Positions 30,398-39,743 of a DNA stretch of 64,000 nucleotides are shown here, piece by piece. The notes under the pieces are model-generated. The model saw nothing but the letters and a program-made list of their open reading frames with translations. It was not told where the DNA came from and did not search any database. Location of the stretch: NCBI RefSeq assembly GCF_007556585.1, contig NZ_VJNA01000012.1, positions 16,082-80,081 on the forward strand, given 5' to 3'. The position numbers and the translations under genes are program-made. This DNA is from Tepidimonas aquatica (GTDB taxonomy: Bacteria > Pseudomonadota > Gammaproteobacteria > Burkholderiales > Burkholderiaceae_C). The number at the start of each line of letters is the position of its first letter. Position 1 is the stretch's first letter.

Positions 30398-31171
30398 TCA
30401 GCCGACGCCGTACAGCGCCGCCAGGCGTTGCAGCAACTGGCGCACGGGTTCGTCTAGCAACGGCAGCGAGGCCGCCACCCCCACCAACCCCACCGACAAC
30501 GTCAGCGGAAAGCCGATGGCAAACACGTTCATCTGCGGCGCGATGCGCGAAATGATGCCCAGCACCACGTTGACGAACAGCAGCAGCACCACCAGCGGCA
30601 GCGCGATCCACAGCCCGTAGCCGAAAATCAGGCCGCCGAGCTCGTGCAGCGGCATGCGTTGCAGCGCCGCCGTGGTGCCGTCACCCACCGGCAGGGCCAC
30701 GAAGCTGGCCGCCACCGCCTCAATCAACATCAGGTGACCGTTGAGCACGATGAACAGCAACACCATGGCGTTGCCATAAAAGCGCCCCACCGTGCTGGAT
30801 TGGCCCCCGGTGGCGGGATCAAAAAAACCCGCGAAGTTCAGCCCCATTTGCAGCCCGACGATTTCGCCGGCCATTTCCACCGCGGCCATCATGATGCGCG
30901 CCGCCAGCCCGATGGCCACGCCAATGGCCAGTTGTTGCACCACCGTGGCCAACGCCGTCGGGCTGTTGAGCGCCGGCATCGGTGTTGCAGGCAGCGCTGG
31001 CTGGATGCACACCGCCAGCACCAGCGCCAGGCCGATGCGCGTGCGCAGCGGCACCGAACGCGCCGAAAACACCGGGGCCGTGCCCAGCACCGCCAGGATG
31101 CGCAAAAACGGCCACCACACGGGCGCGAGCCACCCCATCAGCTGCGCTTCGGTGAACGTCAAGCTTGGCAT
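30398..31171 (-). CDS. fliR: Flagellar export apparatus protein FliR
   Basis: FliR is part of the export gate in the inner membrane, within the MS ring, and assembles with FliP and FliQ. The 257 residues have about six hydrophobic segments and the family signature GLQMGLNFAGFFDP near the middle (around residue 107). Length is normal. It is the last gene of the fliL-fliR part of the cluster and starts 32 bp after fliQ. It is convergent with the LuxR-type regulator. Confidence 0.95.
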   Translation of the reverse strand: MPSLTFTEAQLMGWLAPVWWPFLRILAVLGTAPVFSARSVPLRTRIGLALVLAVCIQPALPATPMPALNSPTALATVVQQLAIGVAIGLAARIMMAAVEMAGEIVGLQMGLNFAGFFDPATGGQSSTVGRFYGNAMVLLFIVLNGHLMLIEAVAASFVALPVGDGTTAALQRMPLHELGGLIFGYGLWIALPLVVLLLFVNVVLGIISRIAPQMNVFAIGFPLTLSVGLVGVAASLPLLDEPVRQLLQRLAALYGVG

Positions 31172-31203
31172 GGCGGGGCGGGTGGCTGCCTAGGCGCGGC
31201 GCG

Positions 31204-31473
31204 CTACACGGCGTAGCTTGGCAGCGCCAGCAGCACGCGGCGGATGAACTCCACCAGCGTGGTCAGCATCCACGGGCCGACGATGACCAGCACCGCCACC
31301 GCCGCCAGCAGCTTCGGCACGAACGACAGCGTGGCCTCGTTGATCTGCGTCAACGCTTGAAACAGGCTCACGACCAGCCCAACCACCAGCACCGCGCCCA
31401 GCACCGGCGCGGCCACCATCAGCAGCGTGAACATGGCCTGCTGGCCCAGGGTCAAAACGGCTTGAGGGTCCAT
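31204..31473 (-). CDS. fliQ: Flagellar export apparatus protein FliQ
   Basis: This 89-residue export-gate protein has two membrane helices (about 15-38 and 52-75) joined by a polar loop with SLFQALTQINEATLSFVPK, the FliQ hallmark. The Met at 31473 gives the standard length; an in-frame start 11 codons upstream would run into the end of fliP. It is located between fliP and fliR as in nearly all flagellar clusters. Confidence 0.95.
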   Translation of the reverse strand: MDPQAVLTLGQQAMFTLLMVAAPVLGAVLVVGLVVSLFQALTQINEATLSFVPKLLAAVAVLVIVGPWMLTTLVEFIRRVLLALPSYAV

Positions 31474-31489
31474 CGGGGGCTTGAGCGCA

Positions 31490-32257
31490 TCAGGAGGGTG
31501 GGGCAAACGACGCCGCCAACGAGCCGATCAGCAGGTTCCAGCCATCGGCCAGCACGAACAACATCAGCTTGAACGGCAGCGCCACCAGCACCGGCGACAG
31601 CATCATCATCCCCAGCGACATCAGCACGCTGGCCACGATCATGTCGATGACCAGAAACGGGATGAACACCATGAAGCCAATCTGGAACGCGGTTTTGAGC
31701 TCGCTGATGACGAACGCCGGCACCAGCACGCGCAGCGGCGCCTCATCCACCGTGGTGGTGGACGGCAGCTTGGCCAGGTTGACAAAAAGCTGGAAATCGG
31801 CCTGGCGCGTTTGCGCTTTCATGAACGCGCGCATCGGCGCTTCCGCCGCCGCCACGGCTTGCTCGAAACTGGCCCGCCCCTCGGCGTAGGGCTGGTAGGC
31901 TTCCTGGTACACCCGGTCCAGCGTGGGGCCCATGATGAACAGCGTCAAAAACAGCGACAGCCCGATGATGACCTGGTTGGGTGGCGAGGCTTGCGTGCCC
32001 AGCGCCTGGCGCAGCAACGACAGCACGATGACCACGCGCGTAAACGCCGTCATCATCAGCAGCACCGCGGGCAGAAACGACAGCGCGGTGAAAAACAGCA
32101 GCGTCTGGATCGGCACCGAGTAGCTGGTGCCCTGCGGCCCCTGGGCCACGACCAGCGGCAGTTGCCCTGGAGGGGTGGTCGTTTGCGCCCACGCGGCGCT
32201 GGCCGCGCCGACCAGCACCAGCCCCGCCAGCAGGTGTCCCGTCGCGCTGCGCCTCAT
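31490..32257 (-). CDS. fliP: Flagellar export apparatus protein FliP
   Basis: FliP is the main export-gate component. From 32257 the protein has 255 residues and begins with a cleavable signal peptide ending in AWAQ, as known for FliP. Four membrane helices follow. The family signatures are visible: FTRVVIVLSLLRQALG near 85, and PAFVISELKTAFQIGF with IDMIVASVLMSLGMMM in the C-terminal half. The start overlaps the fliO stop by 4 bp. A longer open frame upstream is only antiparallel high-GC noise over fliO. Confidence 0.95.
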   Translation of the reverse strand: MRRSATGHLLAGLVLVGAASAAWAQTTTPPGQLPLVVAQGPQGTSYSVPIQTLLFFTALSFLPAVLLMMTAFTRVVIVLSLLRQALGTQASPPNQVIIGLSLFLTLFIMGPTLDRVYQEAYQPYAEGRASFEQAVAAAEAPMRAFMKAQTRQADFQLFVNLAKLPSTTTVDEAPLRVLVPAFVISELKTAFQIGFMVFIPFLVIDMIVASVLMSLGMMMLSPVLVALPFKLMLFVLADGWNLLIGSLAASFAPPS

Positions 32258-32598
32258 GCGGCGGGCTCCCGTCGCGCGTCGTCCGCAGCCAGCGTGCGCG
32301 CCACGTCGGCGTAGCGCGGGGTGGGCGCGCGCGCGCCCAGCGGCTGCACGTGCAGCGTGCGCACGTGTTGCGGCGTCACGCCCAAGGTCAGTTGCACCGG
32401 CGTGCCCGGCCCCTGCAGCTCCACCACCACCACGCGCTGCTGCGGCCCCACCATCAATTGGGCCACCACACGCAGCGCCGGGCCGCCGTCGCCCATGGCT
32501 TGCTGGCGGCGGCGCAGCCACTGCACACCCCACGCCAGCAACGCCAGCAGGGCCAACAGGCCCAGCGCAGGCAGCCACGCGGTCCAGGCGCTGTTCAT
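32254..32598 (-). CDS. fliO: Flagellar biosynthesis protein FliO
   Basis: This bitopic membrane protein of 114 residues helps assemble the FliP-containing export gate. It has a short periplasmic start, one strongly hydrophobic helix (about 8-26), RRRQQ as a cytoplasmic stop-transfer, then a cytoplasmic domain with the FliO-like pattern LRVVAQLMVGPQQRVVVVEL. It is poorly conserved in general, so the call relies also on its place between fliN and fliP. Confidence 0.88.
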   Translation of the reverse strand: MNSAWTAWLPALGLLALLALLAWGVQWLRRRQQAMGDGGPALRVVAQLMVGPQQRVVVVELQGPGTPVQLTLGVTPQHVRTLHVQPLGARAPTPRYADVARTLAADDARREPAA

Positions 32599-32618
32599 GC
32601 TCGGCTCGCTCGCGGGGT

Positions 32619-33062
32619 TCAGTGCTTGCTGAGGCGCCGCAGGCGCTCCGAGGGCGTGACGATGTCGGTCAGGCGTATGCCAAACTTTTCGTTGACCACC
32701 ACCACCTCGCCTTGGGCGATCAGGTAGCCGTTGACCAGCACGTCCATCGGCTCGCCCGCCAGCGCGTCGAGCTCGACGATGGAGCCCTGCGCCAGTTGCA
32801 GGATGTATTTGATCGGCACTTTGGTGCGGCCCAGCTCGACCGACAAGGTGACCGGGATGTCCAGCACCATGCTGATGTCGTTGTTGGCCGCAGGCGCGGG
32901 CGGGGCGCCGTCGAACGCGGGCGCACCGGCGAAGGGGTCATCGGAGCGGCCCGCCGAGGCGGTGCTGCTGGACTGCTCCTGCAGCGCTTGCGCCCATTCG
33001 TCGGCCAGCGCCTGCTCGTCCACCGGGGCGCTGGGCGGGTTGTCTTGCTGGTCGGTCGTCAT
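32619..33062 (-). CDS. fliN: Flagellar motor switch protein FliN
   Basis: FliN is a C-ring protein of 147 residues that binds FliM, CheY and the export ATPase complex. The N-terminal 65 residues are Asp/Ala/Pro-rich and disordered-looking. The C-terminal SpoA domain (about 70-147) carries VTLSVELGRTKVPIKYILQL and the terminal ITDIVTPSERLRRL. The start at 33062 overlaps the fliM stop by 4 bp; a start nine codons earlier is not needed. The N-terminal length is in the range of beta/gamma-proteobacterial FliN. Confidence 0.95.
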   Translation of the reverse strand: MTTDQQDNPPSAPVDEQALADEWAQALQEQSSSTASAGRSDDPFAGAPAFDGAPPAPAANNDISMVLDIPVTLSVELGRTKVPIKYILQLAQGSIVELDALAGEPMDVLVNGYLIAQGEVVVVNEKFGIRLTDIVTPSERLRRLSKH

Positions 33063-34066
33063 AGGTCGGTCCTTCCGTGCGCGTGCCACGTGGCGTCGGA
33101 GCTGCGCAAGGTGCGCACCACCTTGAGCGCGTATTTGCCGTTGTGGGTGCCGTACTCACACTCCAGCACCGGCACGCCGTCCACCTTGGCCTGGATGATG
33201 CGCTGGCGCTCCAGTTCGATGAAGTCGCCCGGCTTCATCGCCAGCAACTGCTCGACGGTGGCGTCGGCGGTGGCCAGTTCGGCCACCAGTTCGACCTCGG
33301 CGGCCTGGATTTCCTGGCTCAGCAGCTTGACCCAGCGCCGGTCCACCTCCATCGAGTCGCCCTGCGTGTTGGAGTACAACAGGTCGCGAATCGGCTCCAG
33401 CGTGGAATACGGGATGCAAATGTGCAGCGAGCCGGTGATGTCGCCGATTTCGAGCGAGAAGCTGGTGCTGACGACGATTTCGCTGGGCGTGGCGATATTG
33501 GCGAATTGCGGCTGCATCTCGGAGCGCTGGTACACGAGCTCCAGTGGGTATACGCCTTTCCAGGCTTTTTTGTACTCCTCGGCCACCACGTCGACCATGC
33601 GGTTGATGACACGCTGCTCGGTGGGCGAAAAGTCGCGCCCTTCGATGCGGGTGTGGAATTTGCCAGAGCCGCCAAACAGGCTGTCGATGACGCCAAACAG
33701 CAGGGTAGGCTCACACACCACCAGCCCGCTGCCGCGCAGCGGACGCACCGCCATGATGTTGAAGTTGGTCGGCACGACCAGATCGCGCAAAAACATGCTG
33801 TACTTTTGCACCTGCACGGGACCGACCGAGATTTCGGGGCTGCGGCGGATGAAGTTGAACAGCCCCACGCGCAGGTTCCGGGCAAAGCGCTCGTTGATGA
33901 CCTCCATCGTGGGCATGCGCCCACGCACGATGCGCTCCTGCCGCGACAGGTCGTACGTTTGGATGCCGCCGGTCTGGACCTCTTCCTTGGCCAGCTTTTG
34001 GCTCTCGCCGGTGACGCCCTCGAGCAGGGCGTCGATCTCGTCCTGAGAAAGAAACGCGTCGCTCAT
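33059..34066 (-). CDS. fliM: Flagellar motor switch protein FliM
   Basis: FliM is the C-ring protein that receives CheY-P. The 335 residues begin with LSQDEIDALLEGV, the conserved CheY-binding N-terminal peptide. The middle CheC-like domain (about 45-235) has the family GGSGKFHTRIEGRDFSPTEQ region. The C-terminal SpoA domain binds FliN and FliG. Length and order are standard. A 44-bp gap separates it from fliL. Confidence 0.97.
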   Translation of the reverse strand: MSDAFLSQDEIDALLEGVTGESQKLAKEEVQTGGIQTYDLSRQERIVRGRMPTMEVINERFARNLRVGLFNFIRRSPEISVGPVQVQKYSMFLRDLVVPTNFNIMAVRPLRGSGLVVCEPTLLFGVIDSLFGGSGKFHTRIEGRDFSPTEQRVINRMVDVVAEEYKKAWKGVYPLELVYQRSEMQPQFANIATPSEIVVSTSFSLEIGDITGSLHICIPYSTLEPIRDLLYSNTQGDSMEVDRRWVKLLSQEIQAAEVELVAELATADATVEQLLAMKPGDFIELERQRIIQAKVDGVPVLECEYGTHNGKYALKVVRTLRSSDATWHAHGRTDL

Positions 34067-34110
34067 GGTGTCACGTCCGTTGGTTGAGGGTCAGTGGGCG
34101 GTGTGGCGCA

Positions 34111-34680
34111 TCACTGCACGATGATGCTGGAAAACAGCACGGCTTCCACCGGGCTGTAGCCCTTGTACGGCTCCATGCCCGTGGTTTCCTGGATCAGCGT
34201 CAAAATGTCGGCGGCGAGTTTTTCCTTACCCTCAGCGCTGAGCAGTTCTTCGGCCGTGCGGCGGGAAATCTGCATCAGGATGCCGTTGCGGATGGCGGGC
34301 ATGTATTTTTTGACCTCCTCGGCCGTTTGCCCGTTTTCCACCTGCAACGTGATGCCGACTTGCGCGTAGCGCGTCGAGCCGGGGTCGGCCAGGTTGACCA
34401 CCACCGCATCCAGCGGCATGAAGGTCGGCGCTGCAGCGTCTTTTTTCTTCTTGGGTTTGGCCTTTTCGGCTTTGGCGGGCGCTTCCTCGCCGCCTTCTTC
34501 GTCATGGTTGGAGCCTTTGAGCAGGAACAACGCCGCCGCACCGCCAGCGGCCAGCAGCACGACCAGGGCAATGATGATGATCAGCAGCTTTTTGCTCTTG
34601 GGGGGCGCCGCCTCACCGGCGGCCGCGGCTGGGGCTTCGGCTTTGGCCATGGTCACAGACTCGTCGTTGGGTTGAACCAT
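34111..34680 (-). CDS. fliL: Flagellar basal-body associated protein FliL
   Basis: This inner-membrane protein sits beside the stator and supports torque. The 189 residues contain an Ala/Pro/Lys-rich cytoplasmic start, one helix (about 30-50), a charged linker with poly-Lys, and the periplasmic FliL domain from about 85 to the end (VVVNLADPGSTRYAQVGITL). Two starts are possible, 34680 or the Met at 34650; neither has a strong ribosome site. It is the first gene of the fliL-M-N-O-P-Q-R run. About 160 bp separate it from fliK, enough for a separate promoter, though no consensus site is obvious. Confidence 0.93.
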   Translation of the reverse strand: MVQPNDESVTMAKAEAPAAAAGEAAPPKSKKLLIIIIALVVLLAAGGAAALFLLKGSNHDEEGGEEAPAKAEKAKPKKKKDAAAPTFMPLDAVVVNLADPGSTRYAQVGITLQVENGQTAEEVKKYMPAIRNGILMQISRRTAEELLSAEGKEKLAADILTLIQETTGMEPYKGYSPVEAVLFSSIIVQ

Positions 34681-34840
34681 CCACCACCGGTGCCGACGGC
34701 GACATCGGTGGGACGCTGCCTATTGTGGCATGGCGCTGGCTCCACCATGCAGGGTATTGTGTGGGGGCGTGTCGCACGCCATCAGCGCAATAAGCACGGA
34801 TGGGGCGGCGTTGTTCGGGCGCTCACGCCCCCGTGGCCGC

Positions 34841-36082
34841 TCAGGCGTACACGTCGAGCGCACCGCGTGGCGCCGCCGGTCGGGGCCCCTGCGCATGCGC
34901 GACGACCACGGCGGAGGCCGCGGCGGCCCCAAGGCGGGCGCCGCGCGGCGTGCTCGCGGTCGCTTCGCCTTGCCCTTGCCCTTGCCCTTGGCGGGCGCCA
35001 ACGTCCAGCTGTCCCAGCGTCAACCCTGCGCGTGCCAACGCATCGGCCAGCACCTGCGGGGCCTGGGCCTGGATCAGTTGCCGCGTGTTGGCGTCATCGC
35101 TGCGAAACGTCAGGTGCGCCAGCCCCGCGTCCAGCTGCACGTCCACCGCCAGTGGGGTGTCCCATGTTTCGTCATCAAAGGTCAGGCTGGCGCGCTGCTT
35201 GTCGCCGATAGACCACAGGGCCAGCTCGGCACCCAGGGCGTCGGCGGTTTGCTGCAGGGCGGCCTCCAGCCGCTGGCCAAAGGTGACCTCGACGCCCGGG
35301 TGGCTGCCGACAGCCCCGCTGCCAGGCCCGTGGGGTGCGCCGGGCGACGCGGCGTGCCCGGGCAGGGCGTGGTCGCCGGTGCGAGGCTGACTGCCCTCTG
35401 CCGACGGCGTGGGGGTGGCGGCGCCCGCCGTCGCGGTCTCGCCCGCCGCGGGACCGACCGGGCTTGGGGTGCCGTCACCGACCAGCGTACGCAAACCATG
35501 CGCCACGCCGGCGTGGCCGGCCGCCTCGCGCAAGGCGGTCAGCGCGGTGTCCGACCGTGCGGCACCCGCGTCGGGCGCGGGGCCCTGGCCGGCGCCCGCG
35601 CGCGGGGCGGCTTTGGCGCGTGCACGGCCCGGCGGCCCCCCGGCGACCCCGGCCGGTGCGTCGCCGGGCGACGCCTGGCCAGGCTCGGTGCCGTGGCGCC
35701 GCTGCACCGCAGCCGCTTGCGGTGTTGGCCGTTCCTCGATGCCCGGCCCGTTGACGATGGGCGCGTTGGCGCCTGCCTGGGCAAACGCTGGCGTCCCGGG
35801 CAGCTGGGGCCACGTACCCCACAGGGCCGCGATCGCGTCGCCCGGCGGGACCTTGGGGTCATCCGCAAGCGCGTCCTGATCCGGCTGGGCGGCGCTGTTC
35901 GCCAGGGTGTCCGGGCCCGGCGCGCTGGTGGGGTCCATGTCAGCCTGGGCATCGTCGGGCGCCGCCCGCAGGTCGGCCAGCAACTGGGCGAACAGGTCCG
36001 CAGGCGCGGCGGGGTCAGCCTTGCCGTGCGCCGCGGGGCGGGCTGCCGCGGGCGTCGCGGGGGTGGGGGCGGTGGTGGTCAT
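34841..36082 (-). CDS. fliK: Flagellar hook-length control protein FliK
   Basis: FliK is an exported ruler protein that terminates hook growth and switches export to filament subunits. The 413 residues have a very long Ala/Pro/Gly-rich, low-complexity N-terminal part (about 1-290) and a C-terminal Flg_hook domain (about 300-395) with the pattern LAHLTFRSDDANTRQLIQAQ followed by ...VLADALARAGLTLGQLDV. The start at 36082 follows GAGG at good spacing. FliK is always poorly conserved at the N-terminus; identification rests on the C-terminal domain and on the place behind fliJ. Confidence 0.88.
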   Translation of the reverse strand: MTTTAPTPATPAAARPAAHGKADPAAPADLFAQLLADLRAAPDDAQADMDPTSAPGPDTLANSAAQPDQDALADDPKVPPGDAIAALWGTWPQLPGTPAFAQAGANAPIVNGPGIEERPTPQAAAVQRRHGTEPGQASPGDAPAGVAGGPPGRARAKAAPRAGAGQGPAPDAGAARSDTALTALREAAGHAGVAHGLRTLVGDGTPSPVGPAAGETATAGAATPTPSAEGSQPRTGDHALPGHAASPGAPHGPGSGAVGSHPGVEVTFGQRLEAALQQTADALGAELALWSIGDKQRASLTFDDETWDTPLAVDVQLDAGLAHLTFRSDDANTRQLIQAQAPQVLADALARAGLTLGQLDVGARQGQGQGQGEATASTPRGARLGAAAASAVVVAHAQGPRPAAPRGALDVYA

Positions 36083-36098
36083 GGTGTGTCCTCGCGCG

Positions 36099-36551
36099 TC
36101 AGGGGTGGGGGGCATGGCGGCGGCGATGTTGTTGCAGTGCCATGTCGTCGTTGAACTTTTGTTCTTGCCGTAGCAGGTGCTGCTGCCACTGCTGGGCGCG
36201 GCGTTGCTGCAGTCGGCGCAGCGTGGCCAGGGCGCGCTCGGCTTGGTGCCACTGGGCCTCGCAGTGCGCGATGCGGCGCTCCAGGTGCTGCAGCACGTCG
36301 GTTTGCACGTGGCTGGCGTGCTGCAGCCGCTCCATGAAGTGGCGCTGCGTGGCCAGCAGCGTGGGGCTAACGCCCGCGCGGGCACGCTCGGTCCAGCGCT
36401 GCTCGGCCTCGCGCGCGTAGCCCTGCAGCGCGGCCAGTTGTTGTTCGGCCAACGCACGCTCGCAGCGGGCTTGCGCCAGCGCGGTCAGCGCTTCGTCGCG
36501 TTGGCGTTCGCGCAGCTGCACCAAGACGCTGAGGTCGGCGGGCTTTTTCAT
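36099..36551 (-). CDS. fliJ: Flagellar export protein FliJ
   Basis: This coiled-coil export chaperone of 150 residues binds the FliI hexamer like the gamma subunit of F1. Nearly the whole protein is a predicted antiparallel coiled coil, rich in Gln, Arg, Glu and Ala ([20 protein letters not shown] at the start). It overlaps the fliI stop by 4 bp and has GGAGG upstream of its start. Sequence conservation of FliJ is low, so context supports the call strongly. Confidence 0.9.
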   Translation of the reverse strand: MKKPADLSVLVQLRERQRDEALTALAQARCERALAEQQLAALQGYAREAEQRWTERARAGVSPTLLATQRHFMERLQHASHVQTDVLQHLERRIAHCEAQWHQAERALATLRRLQQRRAQQWQQHLLRQEQKFNDDMALQQHRRRHAPHP

Positions 36552-38005
36552 GCGCGTCCTCCGCGGGCGGTGGCCGCCAGCACCTGTTGCAGGCGCTGCA
36601 CGCTGGCCTCCAGCGTGGCCCCTTCACGCATGTCCTGCTGCAGCAGCTCCACCATGCTCGGGTGCAGCTGGATGGCCAAGTCGGTGTCGGGGTCGCTGCC
36701 GGGCACGTAGGCGCCCAACTGGATCAGGTCGCGGCTTTTTTGGTAGCGCGACCACAGTTGCCGGAAGCGCCGCGCCAGCGCCCAGTGCTCGGGCGTGACG
36801 ACGTTGTGCATGACGCGCGACGCCGAGGCTTCGATGTCGATCGCGGGGTACTGGCCGGCCTCGGCCAGCGCGCGCGACAGCACGATGTGGCCGTCCAGGA
36901 TCGCGCGCGCCGCGTCGGCGATCGGGTCTTGCTGGTCGTCGCCCTCGGACAGCACGGTGTAAAACGCTGTGATCGAGCCGCCGCCCTCGGGCCCGTTGCC
37001 AGAGCGCTCGACCAGCTGCGGCAGGCGTGCAAAGGCGCTTGGGGGATAGCCTTTGGTGGCCGGCGGCTCACCGACGGCCAGGGCGATTTCGCGCTGTGCC
37101 ATCGCGTAGCGGGTCAGCGAATCCATCAACAGCAGCACGTGGCGGCCCTGGTCACGGAAGTGCTCGGCGATCGCGGTGGCGTAGTGCGCGCCTTGCAGCC
37201 GTACCAGCGGTGGCGCGTCGGCCGGCGCGGCCACGACCACGGCGCGCTGCCGGTCACGCGCGGCCAGGATGTCTTCGATGAACTCCTTGACCTCGCGGCC
37301 GCGCTCGCCGATGAGGCCGACGACAATCACCTCGGCCTCGGTGAAGCGCGCCATCATGCCCAGCAGCACGCTTTTGCCGACGCCGGAGCCCGCGAACAGC
37401 CCCAGCCGCTGCCCGCGGCCTACGGTCAGCAGCGCGTTGATGGCGCGTACCCCCGTGTCCAGCGGCTGGCGGATGGGTGCACGCTGCATCGCGTTGATGG
37501 GCGGGCGCTCCATCGGCTCGGCGTGCACGGCGTCCAGCGGTCCGGCGCCGTCCAACGGCGTGCCGTAGGCGTCCACCACGCGGCCCAGCAACCCCGGCCC
37601 CAGCGGCAGGCGCAGCACGCCGCGTTCATCGGCCGGGGTGGCCAGGGCGCTGGCCTCCGCTCCCCAGCGTAGCCGCGGCCGAAACGGCGGCAGCGGCCGC
37701 ACGATGGCGCCGGGCGCCAGCCCCGTGGTGGCGCTGGCGGGCATCAAAAACGCGCGGTCGCCGGCAAAGCCGACGACTTCAGCCAACACCGGCTCGCCCG
37801 GGCTCGGGGCCAGGGGGTCGCTGGCGGCGGTGATCGCGCACTGGCTGCCCACCGGTACGTGGATGCCACGCGCCTCCAGCACCAGGCCAGCCATGCGCGT
37901 CAGGCGCCCGCCGCCATCCAGCGGCTGTGGCCGCTGCGCCAGCGTGCGCGCCGCCTGCACAAAGGCATGCCAGCGGGATGCGGGGTCAGGGGTCTGCGCG
38001 CTCAT
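36548..38005 (-). CDS. fliI: Flagellum-specific ATP synthase/export ATPase FliI
   Basis: This hexameric ATPase of the flagellar export system has 485 residues from the Met at 38005. It shows the beta-barrel N-terminal domain, then Walker [12 protein letters not shown] near residues 202-212, a [11 protein letters not shown] segment, Walker [21 protein letters not shown], and the C-terminal helical domain. The start overlaps the end of fliH by 20 bp. A longer upstream frame over fliH is not genuine. Confidence 0.97.
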   Translation of the reverse strand: MSAQTPDPASRWHAFVQAARTLAQRPQPLDGGGRLTRMAGLVLEARGIHVPVGSQCAITAASDPLAPSPGEPVLAEVVGFAGDRAFLMPASATTGLAPGAIVRPLPPFRPRLRWGAEASALATPADERGVLRLPLGPGLLGRVVDAYGTPLDGAGPLDAVHAEPMERPPINAMQRAPIRQPLDTGVRAINALLTVGRGQRLGLFAGSGVGKSVLLGMMARFTEAEVIVVGLIGERGREVKEFIEDILAARDRQRAVVVAAPADAPPLVRLQGAHYATAIAEHFRDQGRHVLLLMDSLTRYAMAQREIALAVGEPPATKGYPPSAFARLPQLVERSGNGPEGGGSITAFYTVLSEGDDQQDPIADAARAILDGHIVLSRALAEAGQYPAIDIEASASRVMHNVVTPEHWALARRFRQLWSRYQKSRDLIQLGAYVPGSDPDTDLAIQLHPSMVELLQQDMREGATLEASVQRLQQVLAATARGGRA

Positions 38006-38726
38006 TGCCCGTCTCCGCAGTGGGGGCATCCCACGGTTCGTCGTCCCGGCCCAGCGCGGCCAGCGCCCGTGCCCAGCGCCGCGGTAGCGTGGCGTCCACC
38101 ACCCCCGCCGCCGATTCCAGCACGCAGCCGCCGGGCTGCACGCGCGCGTCGGCCACCGCCTGCACGCGCCGGCCCGCCAGCAGCTCGCCCAGGGTAGGCT
38201 GCAACGCCTCCAGGTCGCTCGGGTGCAGCCGCAGTGTGGCGGGCTGCGCATCATCGGTCAGCTGTTGCAGCGCCTCGAGCACCACCGCCCGCAACGGGGC
38301 CAGCGGCTGGGTCAGCTCGCGGCGCACCACCTGGCGCGCGATGTCGCACGCCAGCGCCAGCACCTGCTCGGCCAGCCGCGTGCGCAGCGCTTCGAACTCG
38401 TCTTGCAGGCTGGCCACCAGCGCGTCGACGCGGCGCGCGTGTTCGGCGGCCTGGGCTCGCAGCTCGGCCATCAGGGCGTCGCGGGTTTGTTGGGCGCCGG
38501 CCTGGCGGCCTTGTTCGTAGCCCTCGGTGTAGCCGCGCGCATGGGCTTGCCGCAGTTGCTCTTCGGTGGCGGCCAACGCGGCGCGCTGGCGCGCCTCGGC
38601 CTCGGCACGCTGGGCGGCCAGGGTGGCTTCGTCCACCGGCGCGAAGGTCCAGCTTTGCACCTGCTGGACCTCCTCGCGCGGGATGAAGCGCTGGTACGGG
38701 TGCGCGCCGCGGTTAGACGAAGGCAT
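37986..38726 (-). CDS. fliH: Flagellar assembly protein FliH
   Basis: FliH regulates FliI and links it to the C ring through FliN. The 246-residue protein has an N-terminal Trp-containing stretch, [14 protein letters not shown], that resembles the FliN-binding tip. An Ala/Gln/Glu-rich coiled coil occupies about 40-110, followed by the C-terminal FliH domain (about 120-225) with [14 protein letters not shown]. The start at 38726 is set by GGAGG; it overlaps the end of fliG by 14 bp. Confidence 0.93.
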   Translation of the reverse strand: MPSSNRGAHPYQRFIPREEVQQVQSWTFAPVDEATLAAQRAEAEARQRAALAATEEQLRQAHARGYTEGYEQGRQAGAQQTRDALMAELRAQAAEHARRVDALVASLQDEFEALRTRLAEQVLALACDIARQVVRRELTQPLAPLRAVVLEALQQLTDDAQPATLRLHPSDLEALQPTLGELLAGRRVQAVADARVQPGGCVLESAAGVVDATLPRRWARALAALGRDDEPWDAPTAETGNERADP

Positions 38727-39714
38727 CGTCGCCACCTCCACCCAGCACGATCTGGCCTTCGTCGGCCAGTCGGCGCACGATCTTGAGGATTTCCTTTTGC
38801 TGCGCCTCCACCTCCGACAGCCGCACCGGCCCGCGCGACTCCAGATCTTCCTTGAGCGCCTCGGCGGCGCGGCTGGACATGTTGGACAGGATTTTTTCGC
38901 GCAGCTCCTGCGAGGCGCCCTTGAGCGCCACCACCAGCTGGTCCGACGACACCTCCTTGAGCACCATCTGCAGCGACTTGTTGTCGAGCTTGAGCAGGTC
39001 CTCGAAGGTGAACATCTTGTCCATGATCTTTTGCGCCAGGTCCGGGTCCTGCTCGCGGATGGCTTCGATGACGCTGGCCTCGAGGCTCGCCCCCAACAGG
39101 TTGATGATTTCGGCCGCCGTCTTAACCCCCCCCAGCGAGCTTTTGCGGATCTTGTCGCCGCCGGCCAGCACCTGGTACAGCGCTTCGTTGAGGTCTTTCA
39201 GCGCCACCGGCTGGATACCTTCCAGCGTGGCGATGCGCAGCATCACCTCGTTGCGCGTGCGCTCGGTGAAATGCTTGAGGATGTTGGCCGCGTGGTCCTG
39301 GTCCAGGTGCACCAGAATCGCCGCCAGGATTTGCGGGTGCTCGTTGCGCAGCAGCTCGGCCACCGACAGCGGGTCCATCCACTTCAGGCTTTCGATGCCC
39401 GACACGTCGCCGCCTTGCAAGATGCGGTCGATCAGCAGCGACGCTTTGTCTTCGCCCAGCGCACGTTTGAGCACCGAGCGCACGTAGTTGTCGGTGTCCG
39501 ACACCAGCAGGCTTTGCGACTGCGCCTCGCGCACGAAGCGCTCGATGACGGTGTTGACCTTTTCTTTCGGCACGGCGCGCATGCGCGCGATCGCCTCGCC
39601 CAGGCGCTGCACCTCCTTGGGCGAGAAATGCTTGAACACCTCGGCCGCCTCTTCCTCGCCAAGCGACATCAGGAAGATGGCGGCGTCCTGCAGTCCGTCG
39701 TCGCTGTCAGCCAT
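38713..39714 (-). CDS. fliG: Flagellar motor switch protein FliG
   Basis: FliG is the torque-generating rotor protein that connects the MS ring (FliF) with FliM. The 333 residues contain N, middle and C domains. The middle domain carries the EHPQILAAILVHL (EHPQ) motif. The C domain contains the charged residues of the stator interface, with FTFEDLLKLDNKSLQMVLKE around 235-255. Length and order are as usual. A 29-bp gap separates it from fliF. Confidence 0.97.
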   Translation of the reverse strand: MADSDDGLQDAAIFLMSLGEEEAAEVFKHFSPKEVQRLGEAIARMRAVPKEKVNTVIERFVREAQSQSLLVSDTDNYVRSVLKRALGEDKASLLIDRILQGGDVSGIESLKWMDPLSVAELLRNEHPQILAAILVHLDQDHAANILKHFTERTRNEVMLRIATLEGIQPVALKDLNEALYQVLAGGDKIRKSSLGGVKTAAEIINLLGASLEASVIEAIREQDPDLAQKIMDKMFTFEDLLKLDNKSLQMVLKEVSSDQLVVALKGASQELREKILSNMSSRAAEALKEDLESRGPVRLSEVEAQQKEILKIVRRLADEGQIVLGGGGDDAFV

Positions 39715-39743
39715 CGGAGCTCATCCGTTGCCTGTGGGCCGCA